A stretch of 64,000 bases of DNA from Istiophorus platypterus. Its lineage: Eukaryota; Chordata; Actinopteri; Istiophoriformes; Istiophoridae. Position 1 is the first letter of the stretch. Every line of letters begins with the position of its first letter. Under the pieces are notes generated by a model. The model made no database searches, was not told where the DNA came from, and was given only the letters and a program-made list of their open reading frames with translations. The position numbers and the translations under genes are program-made. The stretch spans positions 10,974,099 to 11,038,098 of the forward strand of contig CM029131.1 in the NCBI GenBank assembly GCA_016859345.1, written 5' to 3'. Positions 1 through 11,539 of this stretch are shown piece after piece.

Positions 1-639
1 GGGACAGGAGATCGGTTCGCATCCTCTACGCGTAGCGGGGCTCTTGTCCCTCTTTTCCCTCTTCTTTTTTTTTTTTTTCCCCCGCCGCCATTCGTGGGCG
101 GGGCCTCCGCCGTAAAGGAGGGGTCACCCTAAACTATCGGCATCGGTCATACACGCCATTCCTCTCGTCCTTTCCTGGTTCCCCTGCCCGTCACAGACCG
201 TAGCCTGGCGACCTCGACCGCCAGCCCTCTGCGACCTTGTCGGGCCCCCCCCCCTCGTTTTCTGGCGATCCCTCCGGTTCCTCTGACCTGCCGCCCTCGT
301 CCGGACGTACGTCCCCATCTCACTTACATGTGGAGAATAACAGAAAAATCTCGAAACTCCGTGTCAATTAAACTTAAGCATCCTCTCTTTAGACTTCCCT
401 CTTTTTTATCTACTTTTCCTCTCCACTTTCAGTCGGCTGAATGAACAAATTATCTCTGAAAAGAGAAGAGTGTGCTCTGCCCCCCACAGAAGAGCAACAG
501 TCTTCATTTTTGTAGAGGGGGGAGAAGGGCTGACTCGAAATGAATGGATGGCGAGTCTCCCATCTCCCACGTTTGTCATTCGTTAGCGCGCTTGACCTCG
601 TAATCAGACTGCCGGCGCAACAAGGCAGCAAACAAGTTG
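1..639. other. Unannotated intergenic sequence
   Basis: No gene is supported here. The stretch contains a poly-T run near 66-79, a short poly-C run near 246-254 and otherwise unique mixed-composition DNA. Open frames are short, present on both strands and show no recognisable domain. Confidence 0.6.
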
Positions 640-780
640 TGTCATGTTATCAATTTATCCGACATGACAAAGTAATAACGGCAATAAATGAACATGTACT
701 TTGAAACGGCGGCGTTGCAAATTGAAACGTGAAACAAATTGAGTGCGAGATGTGTTTCTCGCCAGAAGAAGGAGCGATGA
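640..780. promoter_or_regulatory. Candidate conserved non-coding element
   Basis: This is unique, AT-richer sequence set in GC-rich surroundings, without simple repeats. It opens with a small inverted repeat (TGTCATGT at 640-647 and ACATGACA at 662-669, 14-nt loop). The character resembles teleost enhancers, but that is inference; alignment with other fish genomes would decide. Confidence 0.25.
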
Positions 781-2424
781 AGATGATGGAAAATCTAATA
801 CGAAGGAGGACGAGTGTTTACACTGCGGTGCCGTGCGTTCGGCGTCCCGAGCTCTCTCCGTCACTGCCTCGGCGGCGTCCCTGGGGCCGCCCTCCGCCTG
901 TTAGCAGAGAACTAGCGACGGAGCTGGATTACTACCCCCCCGCTAGGAGCATGGCGAGTGAAACGCACGTTGGCCCGACCTGATGGAACAATACACTAAA
1001 TTGAAAAGGCTTGATTGTTTTCATTTTGGCTGCATTTGGTTGCTGCTGCAAGGAGAGCCCGTTGAAGTGCCCCACGGGACAATTCAATTGGTTCCAGTTT
1101 GAGGGTCTAAATCAATCCATCAATCACAGGAGGAAAAGGGATTTCGGACTCAAGCTGGATCGTCCCGATGTATATTTCACGCACCCGACCGGCCTCTGAA
1201 GTGGCTCTTGTTTGACATCGGGTCCTTGGGCAGCCTGAAAACGGCTCGAGCGGTTCACCTGTGCGCCGGGGACCCGGGCCAGGGCCTGCACCTGTGCCTG
1301 GACCAGTTCATATCTGTCGGTCCGTCTTTAACCTATGGGGGGGGTCATCTCAGTGTGCGTTGACCTCTATCCCCTGCGATACGGTCTTTCCACGCCTTTG
1401 TGAGGCGCGGGTCCGGATCGCGGCGCAGACGTAACCGGGGCACGTTCATCCGTCTCATCCTGATCCGTTGTTTTTTAACGCCGTAACCGGGGTTAATCTC
1501 AGGGGACGGCAGCTTCAGAGCGGAGGAGGCACGGACCCGATTCGACGGCGCCGACAGGCGAGCGCTTCCCAAGTGATCGTGTCGAAACATCAAGGACTAA
1601 AATTTACTCGTTGTCATTTGTGACATGTTCCTCATTGAGTCTAAGAATAAAATTGATTAATTAAGAAGATAAATAAAGAGTGATTTCCTTTTTTGAGGCT
1701 GTTTTTGACATTTTAAAATGAGCTTTTTTGATTTTTTTCTTATGATGAGTGACTTGTGGCAAAGCAAATTATGGCTCCTGTCTCCGACAACCTGCGGAAG
1801 TAGTGCGACGCCGTTTCAGCTCCGACAGATATGAACTGTTGTCACCTAAACATAAGCCACGACCACCACGACCAGGTTCCTCATCGGGTCTCTTTCGATG
1901 CACAGGTAGGAAACCACAGTGGCGATGAGGCCGAGCGACGGGGTTGTGATTCATTAGACTTATTACTGGTTTTGCTTCCGTTGAGCTTTTAGCAGGTCGC
2001 TCCTCATCCTCTCGTGGCGAAACGTTCCAGAAAAACGATCTCGCTCTCGATCCGATTGGCCGCCAGTGAAAGCTACTGCCTTTGATTACACAGCCGCTAG
2101 TGTGCGTGTGTGAAGAGATGTTTTTTTATTCCTTTTCATTCTCTTCTTTTTTTTTTTTTTAGCAGTTAAACGCGAGTTTTCAAACACACCCGTCAGCGGC
2201 GGCGCCGGCGACGACGACGGCGATGACAGCCCCGTTGACCGGCGAGCATTTGCATCTCGCGCGGCACCTGCTCTCTTTCCCTCTCCCGCTCGTGCCGCCG
2301 CCGTCCCCTCGCCGCCGCCGTCCCCTCCCGGCTTCAGACGGGATCTGAAGCTAAAAGTATACCCTGTCATCTTTAGCTTGTAATTGCTCGACTCTCCCGT
2401 TGCCCCCGTCCCCCTTCTCCCGGG
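781..2424. other. Unannotated intergenic sequence
   Basis: No gene or repeat family is recognised. It contains an AT-rich patch at about 1610-1740 with a TAATTAA homeodomain-type motif, a GC-rich stretch at 2190-2340 (short CGG/CCG-rich runs) and one POU octamer (ATTTGCAT, 2248-2255). Open frames are basic or low-complexity and carry no recognisable motif. Confidence 0.5.
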
Positions 2425-2835
2425 CTCCGGCAATTACAGAAATACAATGAGGCTCGGCTTTTTCTCGCGGGGGTGTAGAATGTATATACTAATTCGCAAT
2501 AAAGTGCTACAGCTGTCAGTGCATTTTCTGCTCGGTTACTTCGATAAATTGGAAGTCTGAGTAGGGAAAAAACGGGAATATCGTATTTTGTGCTTCCCTC
2601 GCCAGATACGCAGGCCCCTTTCTCACAAACGCAATTTGAAACAATTCCATTTTTTTTATCCGCCAATGAGAAAATATGACTTGTTGTTTCAGAGATAGAC
2701 GAACACCGATGCCTCGGCGCCCTAATAATGGATTTTCACTTTTCAGGAAACAATTATTAGGGTCTAGGAATAAAATGGCACAGCGCTGATGGGTTTTATT
2801 TTCAAATTATGTAAAATCGACGGGAACAGAAGTGC
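2425..2835. promoter_or_regulatory. Candidate conserved non-coding element with internal hairpin
   Basis: About 400 bases of unique sequence of balanced composition lie between GC-rich flanks. It contains a perfect 10-bp inverted repeat, CCCTAATAAT (2720-2729) and ATTATTAGGG (2753-2762), whose arms are themselves ATTA-type homeodomain half-sites, plus several further AT-rich motifs. This is typical of developmental enhancers in fish. The call is inference from sequence character. Confidence 0.35.
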
Positions 2836-3656
2836 TTGATTACAGTCGGCGACTGTCCTTTTTTATTTTTTTGGTCTCTCGGAAGTGACCCGCTTCGCCT
2901 TATATCCGGGCGTGTTTCCACCGGAGGAAGCTGTTCCAGCCGCCGTTTACCCACGGCGCTCGGAACAGCTTCCTCCTCATTGTCGAGTAGCGACCGGCCG
3001 AAGGGTCCAAATCCCTTCGAGATGACTGGTCAGCCCCCCCCCCCCCGAAGATCTGCAATCTCCATTTCCTGCTTCCTACATTTCAGAGCTGCTGTCGCCC
3101 AGAATCTGCCCCGGAAGCGCTTGAAAGCGGGGCTCCGATGATGATGATGATGGTGATGACGACGACGATGATGATGATGTCAGAGAAAGGGCAAAGGGCA
3201 CAGGGAACGAGCGGTCACACGGGCAGCCAAACGAAAGCAGAGGGGCCCGAGAAGGAAGCGGAGTCGGCGCTGGCGGTGTCGAACTGTAGCCGCGTGGCGC
3301 TAGCGGCTGCCCCTGCCATTAACACGACGGGAGCGAGTAAGAGAGGGCTCCTTGTTAGGGATCATTTATTAACCGAGATCATCTTTTTCATTCGCCTCTG
3401 GGGTAACGACTAATGTCAACGGCGAATTTCACAGTTGTCTAGAGAAATGAATTAGATTTGCAATAAAAAAAGGCCCCTTTGGCTTGTTGTACATGCTCAT
3501 TTGCTGGAGTCGATGAACTTGGGGAACTGTAAAGAAACCAAGGATCATGTCTTAATACCCTCTCCCTTCGCCCCCCCCCCCCCTCGCCAGCCCCCCCCCT
3601 CGCCAGACACTGACCTTTTCTCTCATTACGAGGAAGAAAAGAACCCACGAAGGCGT

Positions 3657-3666
3657 CTATAAAAAG
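3657..3666 (+). promoter_or_regulatory. TATA-box-like site
   Basis: The sequence CTATAAAAAG matches the vertebrate TATA consensus and lies in GC-rich flanks. No exon is identifiable downstream. The same ten bases recur at 21783-21792. A chance match cannot be excluded. Confidence 0.2.
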
Positions 3667-3836
3667 GAGCCTTACAGAACGTGTCGCAGTTGCGAGTGAC
3701 ATCATCGCGAGGTGTTCGGCGATGCAGATGAGGCCGGTGGATTCCGGCGCGGCCGCCGGGGCGAACGTTTAGCGGAGCGCACGAGCTGCGTGGGACCCGA
3801 CCCTGACACACTCAGATCGGCTGTGTTCGTATTAGC

Positions 3837-3861
3837 GTGTGTGTGTGTGTGTGTGTGTGTT
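3837..3861. repeat. (GT)n microsatellite
   Basis: An uninterrupted GT dinucleotide run of about 12 units, visible directly. Confidence 0.95.
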
Positions 3862-3968
3862 TTGTGCATGTGTTTGTCAGCGCGGTTCAAAGATTAAGAC
3901 TCGGGCGTGTTTCTTTAATCCGCCCATTGAGCAGTAGCGGAGTGTGGAGATAGAATGGAGTCGGTACA

Positions 3969-4335
3969 ATGACCCCCCCCCCCCACACCCACCCACCCCC
4001 GGTTGATGGTGACTCGCCATCTCAGACGCTCGTGATGGCACCGAAAAAAAACGGCCCTCACCTAGGTGCAACCCCGCCCCCATCCGAAACCCCGCCCCAA
4101 CCCACCGAACCCCAGCCCCTGCCCCCCCCAGCTCTAAACCCCCCCTCCCTTTTTACAAAAGAACCTGTCAGGATGGACCCCCCCCCCCCCCCCCTGCCTA
4201 CCGCCACCCACCTCTCCACCACCACGCACACAAACGGACACAGAAACAAACCCCTCCACCCTACGCCGCTGCCCCCCCCCCAAAAAAAAACCCCAGCGCT
4301 CCTCCTCCCTCTCCCCTGTCTCCTTCCCCTCTGTC
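3969..4335. repeat. C-rich, G-poor low-complexity tract
   Basis: Over about 365 bases the + strand is dominated by C with some A and T and very little G, including C-runs of 8-14 (for example around 4179-4194). The opposite strand is correspondingly G-rich, with many G-runs able to form quadruplexes. Proline-rich (+) and glycine-rich (-) open frames here are consequences of composition, not genes. Confidence 0.85.
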
Positions 4336-4784
4336 CCCGCTCCTTTCTTCGCGGGGACAGACGACACAATGCGGCGATTCACACCGGGCCGGGCGCCTCA
4401 CGCGCTGTCGGCGGCCTCCATTGGCCCGTGTGTGGCCGGCTCGCAGCGTGGGGTTAATTGCGAGCGAGGTTAACAAAATAGGAGACAAAAATCAGTTTGA
4501 GAAGAGGCCCGGGGACCCGGGAGGCTGCACCGGGATGAAGTGGAGCCCGAAACACAATGTGTGTGTGTGTGTGGTTATTTGCGAATAACCCCTGTGTTTC
4601 GAGCGGCGGAAGAGTTTACAGGAAGAGGACGGTTCCGACGAGATAGAGTAAGATTTGCTTTATGGTCCCGCGTGAAAATATTTTTGACATTGTTCCCGGA
4701 AAATTGTAGCGTGTCCATCATTTGGGTCATTGACAGAAAATTAATCAACAAAAACTAGTGATAGAAATATCGAGGCTTTTTTGG
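4336..4784. other. Unannotated intergenic sequence
   Basis: No gene or recognised repeat apart from a short (GT)n at about 4558-4573. Composition falls from GC-rich to AT-rich across the interval, ending at the start of the dispersed repeat at about 4785. Confidence 0.5.
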
Positions 4785-5170
4785 CCACATGGGGGCAGCA
4801 GAACCAGCCGTAAATGTAACATCCCTGATATACGCAACATTCAGTAGCGACAGTATGTCAAGCAGTTGGTTATTTCCATTTCCAGAAAACACATTACTAC
4901 TTGGTCATGTTTGTGTGGATGTAAGTCCAACTAATTTACTGTCCTGTTTAACCTCTGTTTTGGTCTCCACCAGCTCCCGGAGGAAACATCCGCCTCCTCA
5001 TCTGCTAAACTCTCTGTTATGTTAGTTGGTTTATTGGAGCCTCTGGAAATAAAGGTAATATTAGGTAATAAGATAAAGGTAATAATGTCACAGGTTTCTT
5101 TTACAGTGAGGCCAAAAGAATGAGCTTAACGCTTAGAGTTGGCTGATAATTCTCCGTGGGTTTGTCACTT
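4785..5170 (+). repeat. Degenerate interspersed repeat (percomorph family, class unknown)
   Basis: The stretch beginning with a CACATGGGGGCAGCAGAACC-like motif and ending near GTGGGTTTGTCAC (5156-5168) resembles an interspersed repeat I recall from many percomorph genomes. Within the window, a 21-base core at 5148-5168 recurs at 33241-33261 with one mismatch. It carries no coding capacity. Family name and transposition class cannot be given from sequence alone. Confidence 0.5.
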
Positions 5171-5269
5171 TGAGTTGACGCCTTCCACGTTCCACATTGT
5201 CGTTTGATTCAGTGTTTATATAAGAATATGGATTTGTGCAGCTTTGAGTCGGTTACAGAGGCAACGCTG

Positions 5270-5425
5270 CCAAACCTTTTGGGTTTTTTGGGCTTTTCAA
5301 TCAGACAAAATAAGTAATTTACAGGCGTCGCCGTGGGAAACTGTGATGAGCATCACTATTGTCCTACAAACCGGTGATAGAGAAAAAGAATTGAGATAAA
5401 AATCATTACTTGCAGCCTCCTACTT
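5270..5425 (+). repeat. Degenerate interspersed repeat (TTGCAGCC-ending family)
   Basis: From a TTTTGGGTTTT-type motif through AGACAAAATAAG and GGGAAACTGTGATG to a terminal CTTGCAGCCTC, the sequence follows the 3' half of a very abundant fish repeat known to me from many teleost assemblies. The 5' half of apparently the same family lies at about 29935-30190. It is non-coding and diverged. Confidence 0.55.
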
Positions 5426-5514
5426 AACGTACAACAAATGTTGTGGTTTTTTTGTCATATTCTTTCTTTTTTGTTTGTTTTTGTTTTTAAAGGGACATTG
5501 CACACATTCTGACA

Positions 5515-5720
5515 GTGCAAGCCAGCGCCAGCCACGAGGCTCGTTTCTCCAACGGCCCGTCCCCCCGGCCGGACGTGAAACGAGCCGTCTCCGGCCCCTC
5601 GTCCGACCCGGCTCATCCCTCCGGGACCTCGAGAGCTTCTGGAGGGTCCAAAATGGCCGACGCGGAGCGAGAGCCGGGCAGGACCGGAACGTCGAGAAGG
5701 GTTTTACGCTCAATGTGACG
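5515..5720. promoter_or_regulatory. CpG-rich block with YY1-like site
   Basis: This roughly 200-base stretch is markedly richer in G, C and CpG than both flanks, which are AT-rich. It includes CAAAATGGCCGAC at about 5650-5662, close to the YY1 motif, whose ATG opens a frame of only about 22 codons. It could be a small CpG island or promoter, but no exon is supported. Confidence 0.25.
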
Positions 5721-6175
5721 CAAATGGTTCCAGCAGGCAGACAGAGGATGATGAAAACAGTAGGGGAGGAAAAAAACAACAAATAAAAGGGGGATGTGGT
5801 TTGCGTGAACAGAAGCGCAATGCTAAATGTCTGTTACATCAACGTACCGCGCCGCATTAGCACAGTACAGTAACCATAGAACCTCAGCTGTGGGTTATTA
5901 GGGAGCACGAAGCAGTTTCTCCGCAGTCAGGTTTTTAAAAATTTTTTAATTTATCCATTTTTTATTTCATTAATTTATTTCTTTTCCGGAAAAATGGCTG
6001 TAACATTTAGCCGTTAATACCGGCTGCTGAAGTGTTCGCCTTCAGATGATTTAATTGCGCAGCAATTTTCCCCCCTGTCAAAAAAAGCAACGCGCACCCC
6101 GGATGGAGACGAGCGAGCGGGAGAGTTAATTAGCGACCTCGTTAGGGACCTGGAAGTGTCTGGCGGGGCCTCTGC

Positions 6176-6176
<1 letters not shown>

Positions 6177-6214
<38 letters not shown>
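6177..6214. repeat. (TG)19 microsatellite
   Basis: A perfect 38-bp TG run. Confidence 0.97.
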
Positions 6215-6216
<2 letters not shown>

Positions 6217-6337
6217 GGTGTTATATTCGATGACAGGGAAGTCTGAGAAGGACCTAATCTGTCATTGTATGTACACATGACCGTCTTATCCCCGGATGGG
6301 GACGGGGATCCGCAGCCGAACCGCGCCGTGCTCTCCC

Positions 6338-6394
6338 GGAGGCCAAGCGTTCTCACGGAGGCCACGCGTTCTCACGGAGGCCACGCGTTCTCGA
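6338..6394. repeat. 19-bp minisatellite, three copies
   Basis: Three head-to-tail copies of a 19-base unit beginning GGAGGCCA(A/C)GCG occupy 6338-6356, 6357-6375 and 6376-6394. The first differs from the second by one base; the third differs only at its end. Confidence 0.9.
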
Positions 6395-7510
6395 TCCGCT
6401 CCGGGACACGTAACCCTTCGGACATGTCGGACAGAGTTAAAACGCCGGCGCTGGTTAAGTCACACTAATCCAAAATAAACACAGACGGGATGGATGCAAA
6501 CGTCTCACTGGTCATTTGATTCCCGGCGACGGGATTCGTGACCTTACAATGAAAATTAAATAAGTTAGCTTAGCACAGATGTTCATTGTGTTATTTCATT
6601 CAGTTTGGAAATGGGAGACATCAGCGTTCTCTGCTGCCATTGTTTTATTTGTGCGTCATCAGGGGCAGATTCGCGCCAAAGCCTCCGACATACTCGCCAC
6701 ACCCACGTATCCCGAAAGAAATATAGGATGCAGGATGTAATTAGGCCCATGAAGAGTTAGGGTCTCAAAACATGTGAAAAAACACACAAAGTGTGCAGGG
6801 AAATATGCAAACAATGTCACTTTTGTTGCAGTTCCATGCATATGCATTGTTTAAAGCAAGTATATCAAAAGCACTGAGCAGCTTAGAGGCACATGCACCT
6901 CGAAGGGAGCAGGAACAATGAAAGAGGAAACTAAACAAACCTTAAAAACCTTCACTCTTATCTAATCAATGATTATGGACAACAAAAGCAGTCAAACCAT
7001 CTTTAAATCAGGAAACTACATACATCCATGCATACAAGTGAGTGTAGCAGTGATACTCCTCATCCTTACTATGGGGATTATACAGTATGTATTTAGTTAC
7101 ATATGTTTTTGTTTTTTGGGGCCAAAGGATTCAATCACGGTTGAGACCTTCGTTTTCGTTTTCTTTTTCGTTTTCTTTTTCTTTTTTATTTTTTTTTGCC
7201 GAGACACGTCTCCCCCTTTTCAAAATGATCGAATTACGTCTGAGATTTAGTGCCTCACGCCAAAAAAGAAATAAAAAATGTCGGCGTCTAAAGCCGAGGG
7301 CTGCGTCGGAGGTCGGGACGTGTGGGCGGCGGGCGGCGGGCGGCGGACCGACAGAGTTCACCCTGGCTGAGCGGCAGTCCAGGGAGTGGCGCAGTAATTT
7401 GTTAAGACTGGGGCCCCTGAATTATTAAAGGCCGTATGAGTGTAAATAATTCACTGATCACCAAACAGCATGACAGGCCATTCATCAGCATGTGTCCCGT
7501 TGTTGCGTGA

Positions 7511-7535
7511 GTGCGTGTGTGTGTGCATGTGTGTG

Positions 7536-7577
<42 letters not shown>
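7511..7577. repeat. Interrupted (GT)n microsatellite
   Basis: A GT-dominated tract of about 67 bp with CG, CA and TT interruptions. Confidence 0.95.
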
Positions 7578-7578
<1 letters not shown>

Positions 7579-8574
7579 TTGGTGTACTTGGATGGGCGGG
7601 GGGCAGGAGGTTGCAGGTTAGAGCCGAGGTTTTTCGAGGACGCCACCAACGCCGCTGCCCCCCCCCCCCCATACAAGAGCATCACAAGCTTTTTTGCATG
7701 CACGCAGGTTTCCTCGTGCCCCCCCCCCCGCCCCGATTCGTCCCTTAATTACACTCCCACGAGCCCGAATCTAACCAAACGGAGGAGGCGGGTGAAGCGT
7801 GGGGAGAACACACAGCGAGCCTGAGTTCTCCCACTTTGTGGAATTATCCGAATGAAAGTGCTTCATCATAACACTGCTTTGAATTTTTATTCCCGGGAAT
7901 CTAGCCTTGCCCTGCCTACGTTTTTTTCTTCCTTTTTTTTTTTATTTAACCGCGTCTTCTCAGCGGCGAAGCGAGTATGGTGACAAATCGCCATAAACAG
8001 GGCGGAAAGCATGCAAATGCGGCAGGAGACAAATGTCCAACCTTGTGTTTAGTCTGAAGCTAAGGTCATCCACCCTCCCATCTATCACTGTTCTAATCAG
8101 CTCCACGCAGCCCCGATGCAGAGCCCCGTACCTGCTGCATAGATAACGGCGAGGGGGAGGAGGGGGAGGAGGGGAGGAGGAGGATGAGGAGGCGAGAGAT
8201 AACCCCCCAAATAAAAAAACTGATAAAACATTCAACAAGTAAATATTCGTATTACTGTTGAGGAGCTCGCGCTTTTGTTCGGAGGCTTTGTTTTCCTGCT
8301 TTTTCTTTTTTCTTCCGCGTCGCGGCGTTCGCGGGCTCCGCGCAACGGGCGGCGCCTTCGCTTGGCTTTGTCGGGGATGCAGACTGGGAGGGTGGAGGGG
8401 AGGGGGGGTCGCTGGTTGACCCGGGGATCGAGGAGCCATATTTGAAGGTGACTGGGGATGAGCCGTACTGAAATCTCACTTATTTCCTGTCAGAGGTTTC
8501 AGAGTTGGGGGGGATGCAGGGGTTGGGGGGAGGGGGGGGGGGGTGGAGTCAAACCCAAACATCTGGCTCGGTCG

Positions 8575-9058
8575 TTAATTGCGTCTACGCTTCTTTTTTC
8601 CCAGGTGCATAATTGACAGAAAACACTACTGTTCTCATTTTACTTTCCCTCACTAATCTTTTCTTCCTCGTTTTAGTTCATCCTCACATGAACTAAAAAC
8701 TACGCCGCCCTGCTACGTGACACCCCCCCCCATCTCCGTCTTCACGGTCCCGACGAGCGATCGCTCGGCCCCCGCCAAGCGATCCGAAGATAGTTGAATT
8801 AGAGCCCGTGCCCCGCGCAATTAAAATCTTATTATTGCTGGAGTGTGACCCAGCCTAATTTAATTGCTGTACATCCTCAAAAAATGATTAATAGATACAG
8901 TTTGTAAATAGCCCGGGCAATGATGATAACGCCAGAAGATATGGTTAGTTGACTGCATTATTTCTCGCTGAAATAAACATTTGCAAAACACATTTGGCTC
9001 GGCACATTGGATTCCTGAAATGTTAGCGGCGCGCGGCGTCTGATTGTAATAGCTCTAA
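8575..9058. promoter_or_regulatory. Candidate conserved non-coding element
   Basis: Unique AT-rich sequence, especially 8790-9058, lies between GC-rich, poly-C-bearing flanks. It contains repeated homeodomain-type motifs (AATTAAAATC, TAATTTAATTG, ATGATTAATAG) without simple repeats. The open frames are all short. The appearance matches deeply conserved enhancers near developmental regulators, but no alignment was possible. Confidence 0.4.
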
Positions 9059-9537
9059 ATGAAAGATCAAAGGACACGGCGCCGCCACCCCCCCCCCCCC
9101 AACAGGCCCCCCCAACATGCCCCGCCCCCCCGAGGCAGAAAGTTTACTCAAACTGGAGTAAGAGTTGTGTCTCACGCATATATCCTATTAATCATTCAGC
9201 TTTCCGACTCTTACCACTCACCCCCCCCCCCCATAACGGTCACTGTGTTATTTTTTGTGGCCTTTGAGACATTTTGCCCCCCCCCTCACCAGACAGGTTC
9301 AGACTGCTGTAGACGGTGAGCGTGAGTAGGTATTGTCTGCAGGGAGGGAGTAGAAAATGTATTTTTTATTTTGCCTGTCAGGACTTTGGTTTGTAGCGAA
9401 TAGAAAACCGTCGTCCTATAAATACGAGATTGTGTTTTCGTCCGTGTGCGTGTGTGTGTGTGCGCGTCCCGCTGTCCGGCCGGCAGGTAAACGGTTGTGC
9501 GCTCATTAATCTCCATGGTGGTCAGGCTGGGCCGCCG

Positions 9538-9578
9538 GACGTCGGCGCGTGTGATTTATCGGGGGGAGCGCCGACGTC
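9538..9578. repeat. 11-bp GC-rich inverted repeat
   Basis: Arms GACGTCGGCGC (9538-9548) and GCGCCGACGTC (9568-9578) are perfectly complementary with a 19-nt loop. Each arm contains a GACGTC core. A hairpin or a pair of facing factor sites is possible; there is no U-run to suggest a terminator. Confidence 0.7.
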
Positions 9579-10568
9579 AGGGCCCGTTCGTGGCCATCAG
9601 CGTGGACAGCTGAGGACGCCGCCGCCGCCGCCTCGGTCCGCGGCTCCGTGCATTTTTGTGCGGGATGTCTCGGGAGCTACATAGTGTCGTCTCAATAAGT
9701 GATGATGAAGCGGTGCAATTTAGATTTCGTTGACAACATTGTTGTAATTGCGGGGGGATCGTTTTCTGCGCCGCGCTTCCCAGAGATCATCTGTCCGTCG
9801 TGCGCTTGCGTCTTTCTCTTTGGATCTTCTCACGGAGGCACTTTGCATGTCTACAGGTGCAGAGTGCCTCCCTTTTCCCGCAGATATTCCACATTAAAAC
9901 CAGTCACCGGAGAACTCGGAGTTCCAGGAACCGGCTCATGGCGGACTCGTTGTTTGGCGGAGGTGGACCTAGGTTACCGGAAAGGTTTCTGAAAACGTCG
10001 CGCTCCCCTGGACTGTCGCCGTCCCGTAGCCTGACACCGCCACCGCGACTCCGAAGCAGGAGAAACCCAGGCTGAGAGATGCATGCGCTCCTCGGTGCGG
10101 CGAGGTCGGCACCCACCGCATGACGTTATCAAAACCAAGAGGAGGAAACTTCCTTTTTGAGGAAAGGACATTGGCTCCCAAATTAAGTTTAGGAGGAATT
10201 TTAACCGTTTTCCCATGTCTGGGCACAAGTTAAAAAGCCCCTTAACAGGCAATTTTCAACCAGAACTCTACAAAGTCTGAATTAATAATTCTAGCTCTGC
10301 AAATCATTTTAAGGCCCCAGTATAAGAGAGGCAACAGAGGCCGGACGAAAGGAGAATGAAAATTTTTAATGTTATTTCAAACATACATTTTTATCATGTT
10401 TGTGTTTCGGACTTTTTGATATTTAAGTCCAGCCGACGGTTATTTTTCATCGGAGACCAGGACCATGAGAACGGCCACATGAGAACTGGGGGGGGTTTGC
10501 TGGTCGTTTATGGGGGTTAAACAAGTCCAGCACCGGTCCCGTCACCGGAGACAGGATGGAAAGTGTGT

Positions 10569-10570
<2 letters not shown>

Positions 10571-10601
<31 letters not shown>
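10571..10601. repeat. (GT)15 microsatellite
   Basis: A perfect GT run of about 31 bp. Confidence 0.97.
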
Positions 10602-10602
<1 letters not shown>

Positions 10603-11539
10603 CTATCATCCAATGTCAGTCCATGTCAGTGGCTGTGTGAATAAGCGAGTTGGGCGGGTGGGGTTATGGGCTGGGGGGGCTGGGGGGTGGGGGTCACTCT
10701 ATTTTGGCTGAGGTAATCCATCCATTGTGTTGAACTTCTTCATCTGTATCAATGCATTGAAAACACACCGGCCCTGTGGAGTGAAACTGAGCCTGCCTGG
10801 TCCCTTTCTGGACGGCAACGAGACAGAGGGTACCGCGGCGTGGGGGGGGGGGGGGCTGGTTCGGGGGGTCTGGGTAGGGGTCCATGAGGGAGACTTCGGT
10901 TTTGGAGGGGGGGGTGGGTAGCGGACCATGGGAAAAACACAATCTCTGGCCCCTCCATAGCACTTGTTCCACCCCACTTCACCCGCACACCCACCCTGTG
11001 TGTGCCACTTGTCACTGACCCTTGCAACCCCCTTCTCATTCTCCCCCAAGCCTTTGAGCCTCTCTCTCTCTCTCTCTGGGCTGCAGATGTGTGTGAGCCT
11101 CCACCTCCACCTCCAGCACCACCACGACCAACAACCCCTCCCCCCGAGACCTGCGGACCTCCACGCTCTGAGGCCCCCCGCCTCCGCCTCTCACGCCCAG
11201 GGATGCTGGAGCGTGGTGGGGCAGAGGCTGCGCCCGGGCCCCCGTATCCAGTCCCGGGGAAGAATGGACCAAAGGAATAAAGAATAACACAGAGGATCCC
11301 TTGTCTTTGTGGTTTGCACAAAGGGGAAGCAGGCCGGGGCAAACAAGGGAGGAAAAAAAAGAGAAAGGAAAATATGTCTGCGAGTGTGTTTGTGGTTATT
11401 GTGCGCATACACATGTACGGGCCGTGTGCGCTTAGTATACTGTGTGTATATATGTCTTATCTCAGGGCTGTGGGAGGAGGAGGAGGAGGAGGAGGATGGG
11501 GGGGCTGGCTATTGCTGCAACATGCACCCTCAGTGACAG

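Larger units (their letters stand above)
2836..3968. other. Unannotated intergenic sequence with simple repeats
   Basis: No gene is supported. It holds a poly-C tract near 3026-3037, an ATG/GATGAT-rich simple repeat at 3137-3180, poly-C runs at 3570-3600, a TATA-box-like site at 3657-3666 and a (GT)n run at 3837-3861. The open frame over the ATG repeat is a methionine/threonine run and is artefactual. Confidence 0.5.
5721..8574. other. Intergenic sequence rich in simple repeats
   Basis: No gene is supported. Contents include (TG)19 at 6177-6214, a 19-bp minisatellite at 6338-6394, an interrupted GT tract at 7511-7577, TTTTC/TTTCG-type pyrimidine repeats near 7150-7195, a short CGG-rich repeat at 7325-7345, GGA repeats at 8150-8195 and long G runs at 8505-8545. 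One POU octamer (ATGCAAAT) lies at 8011-8018. Confidence 0.5.
9059..11539. other. Intergenic GC-rich sequence with simple repeats
   Basis: No gene is supported. It includes poly-C runs (about 9089-9100, 9221-9232, 9280-9287), an 11-bp inverted repeat at 9538-9578, (GT)15 at 10571-10601, G-rich quadruplex-capable DNA at 10840-10925, a (CT)n run near 11061-11079 and a (GGA)n run near 11473-11497. The window's longest open frame (221 codons, minus strand, 10749-11414) lies over the G-rich section and is low-complexity. Confidence 0.55.

Noticed and set aside
10749..11414. Longest open frame (221 codons, minus strand)
   Set aside because: It is Gly/Arg/Pro-rich over G-run and CT-repeat DNA, overlaps other frames on both strands and shows no domain.
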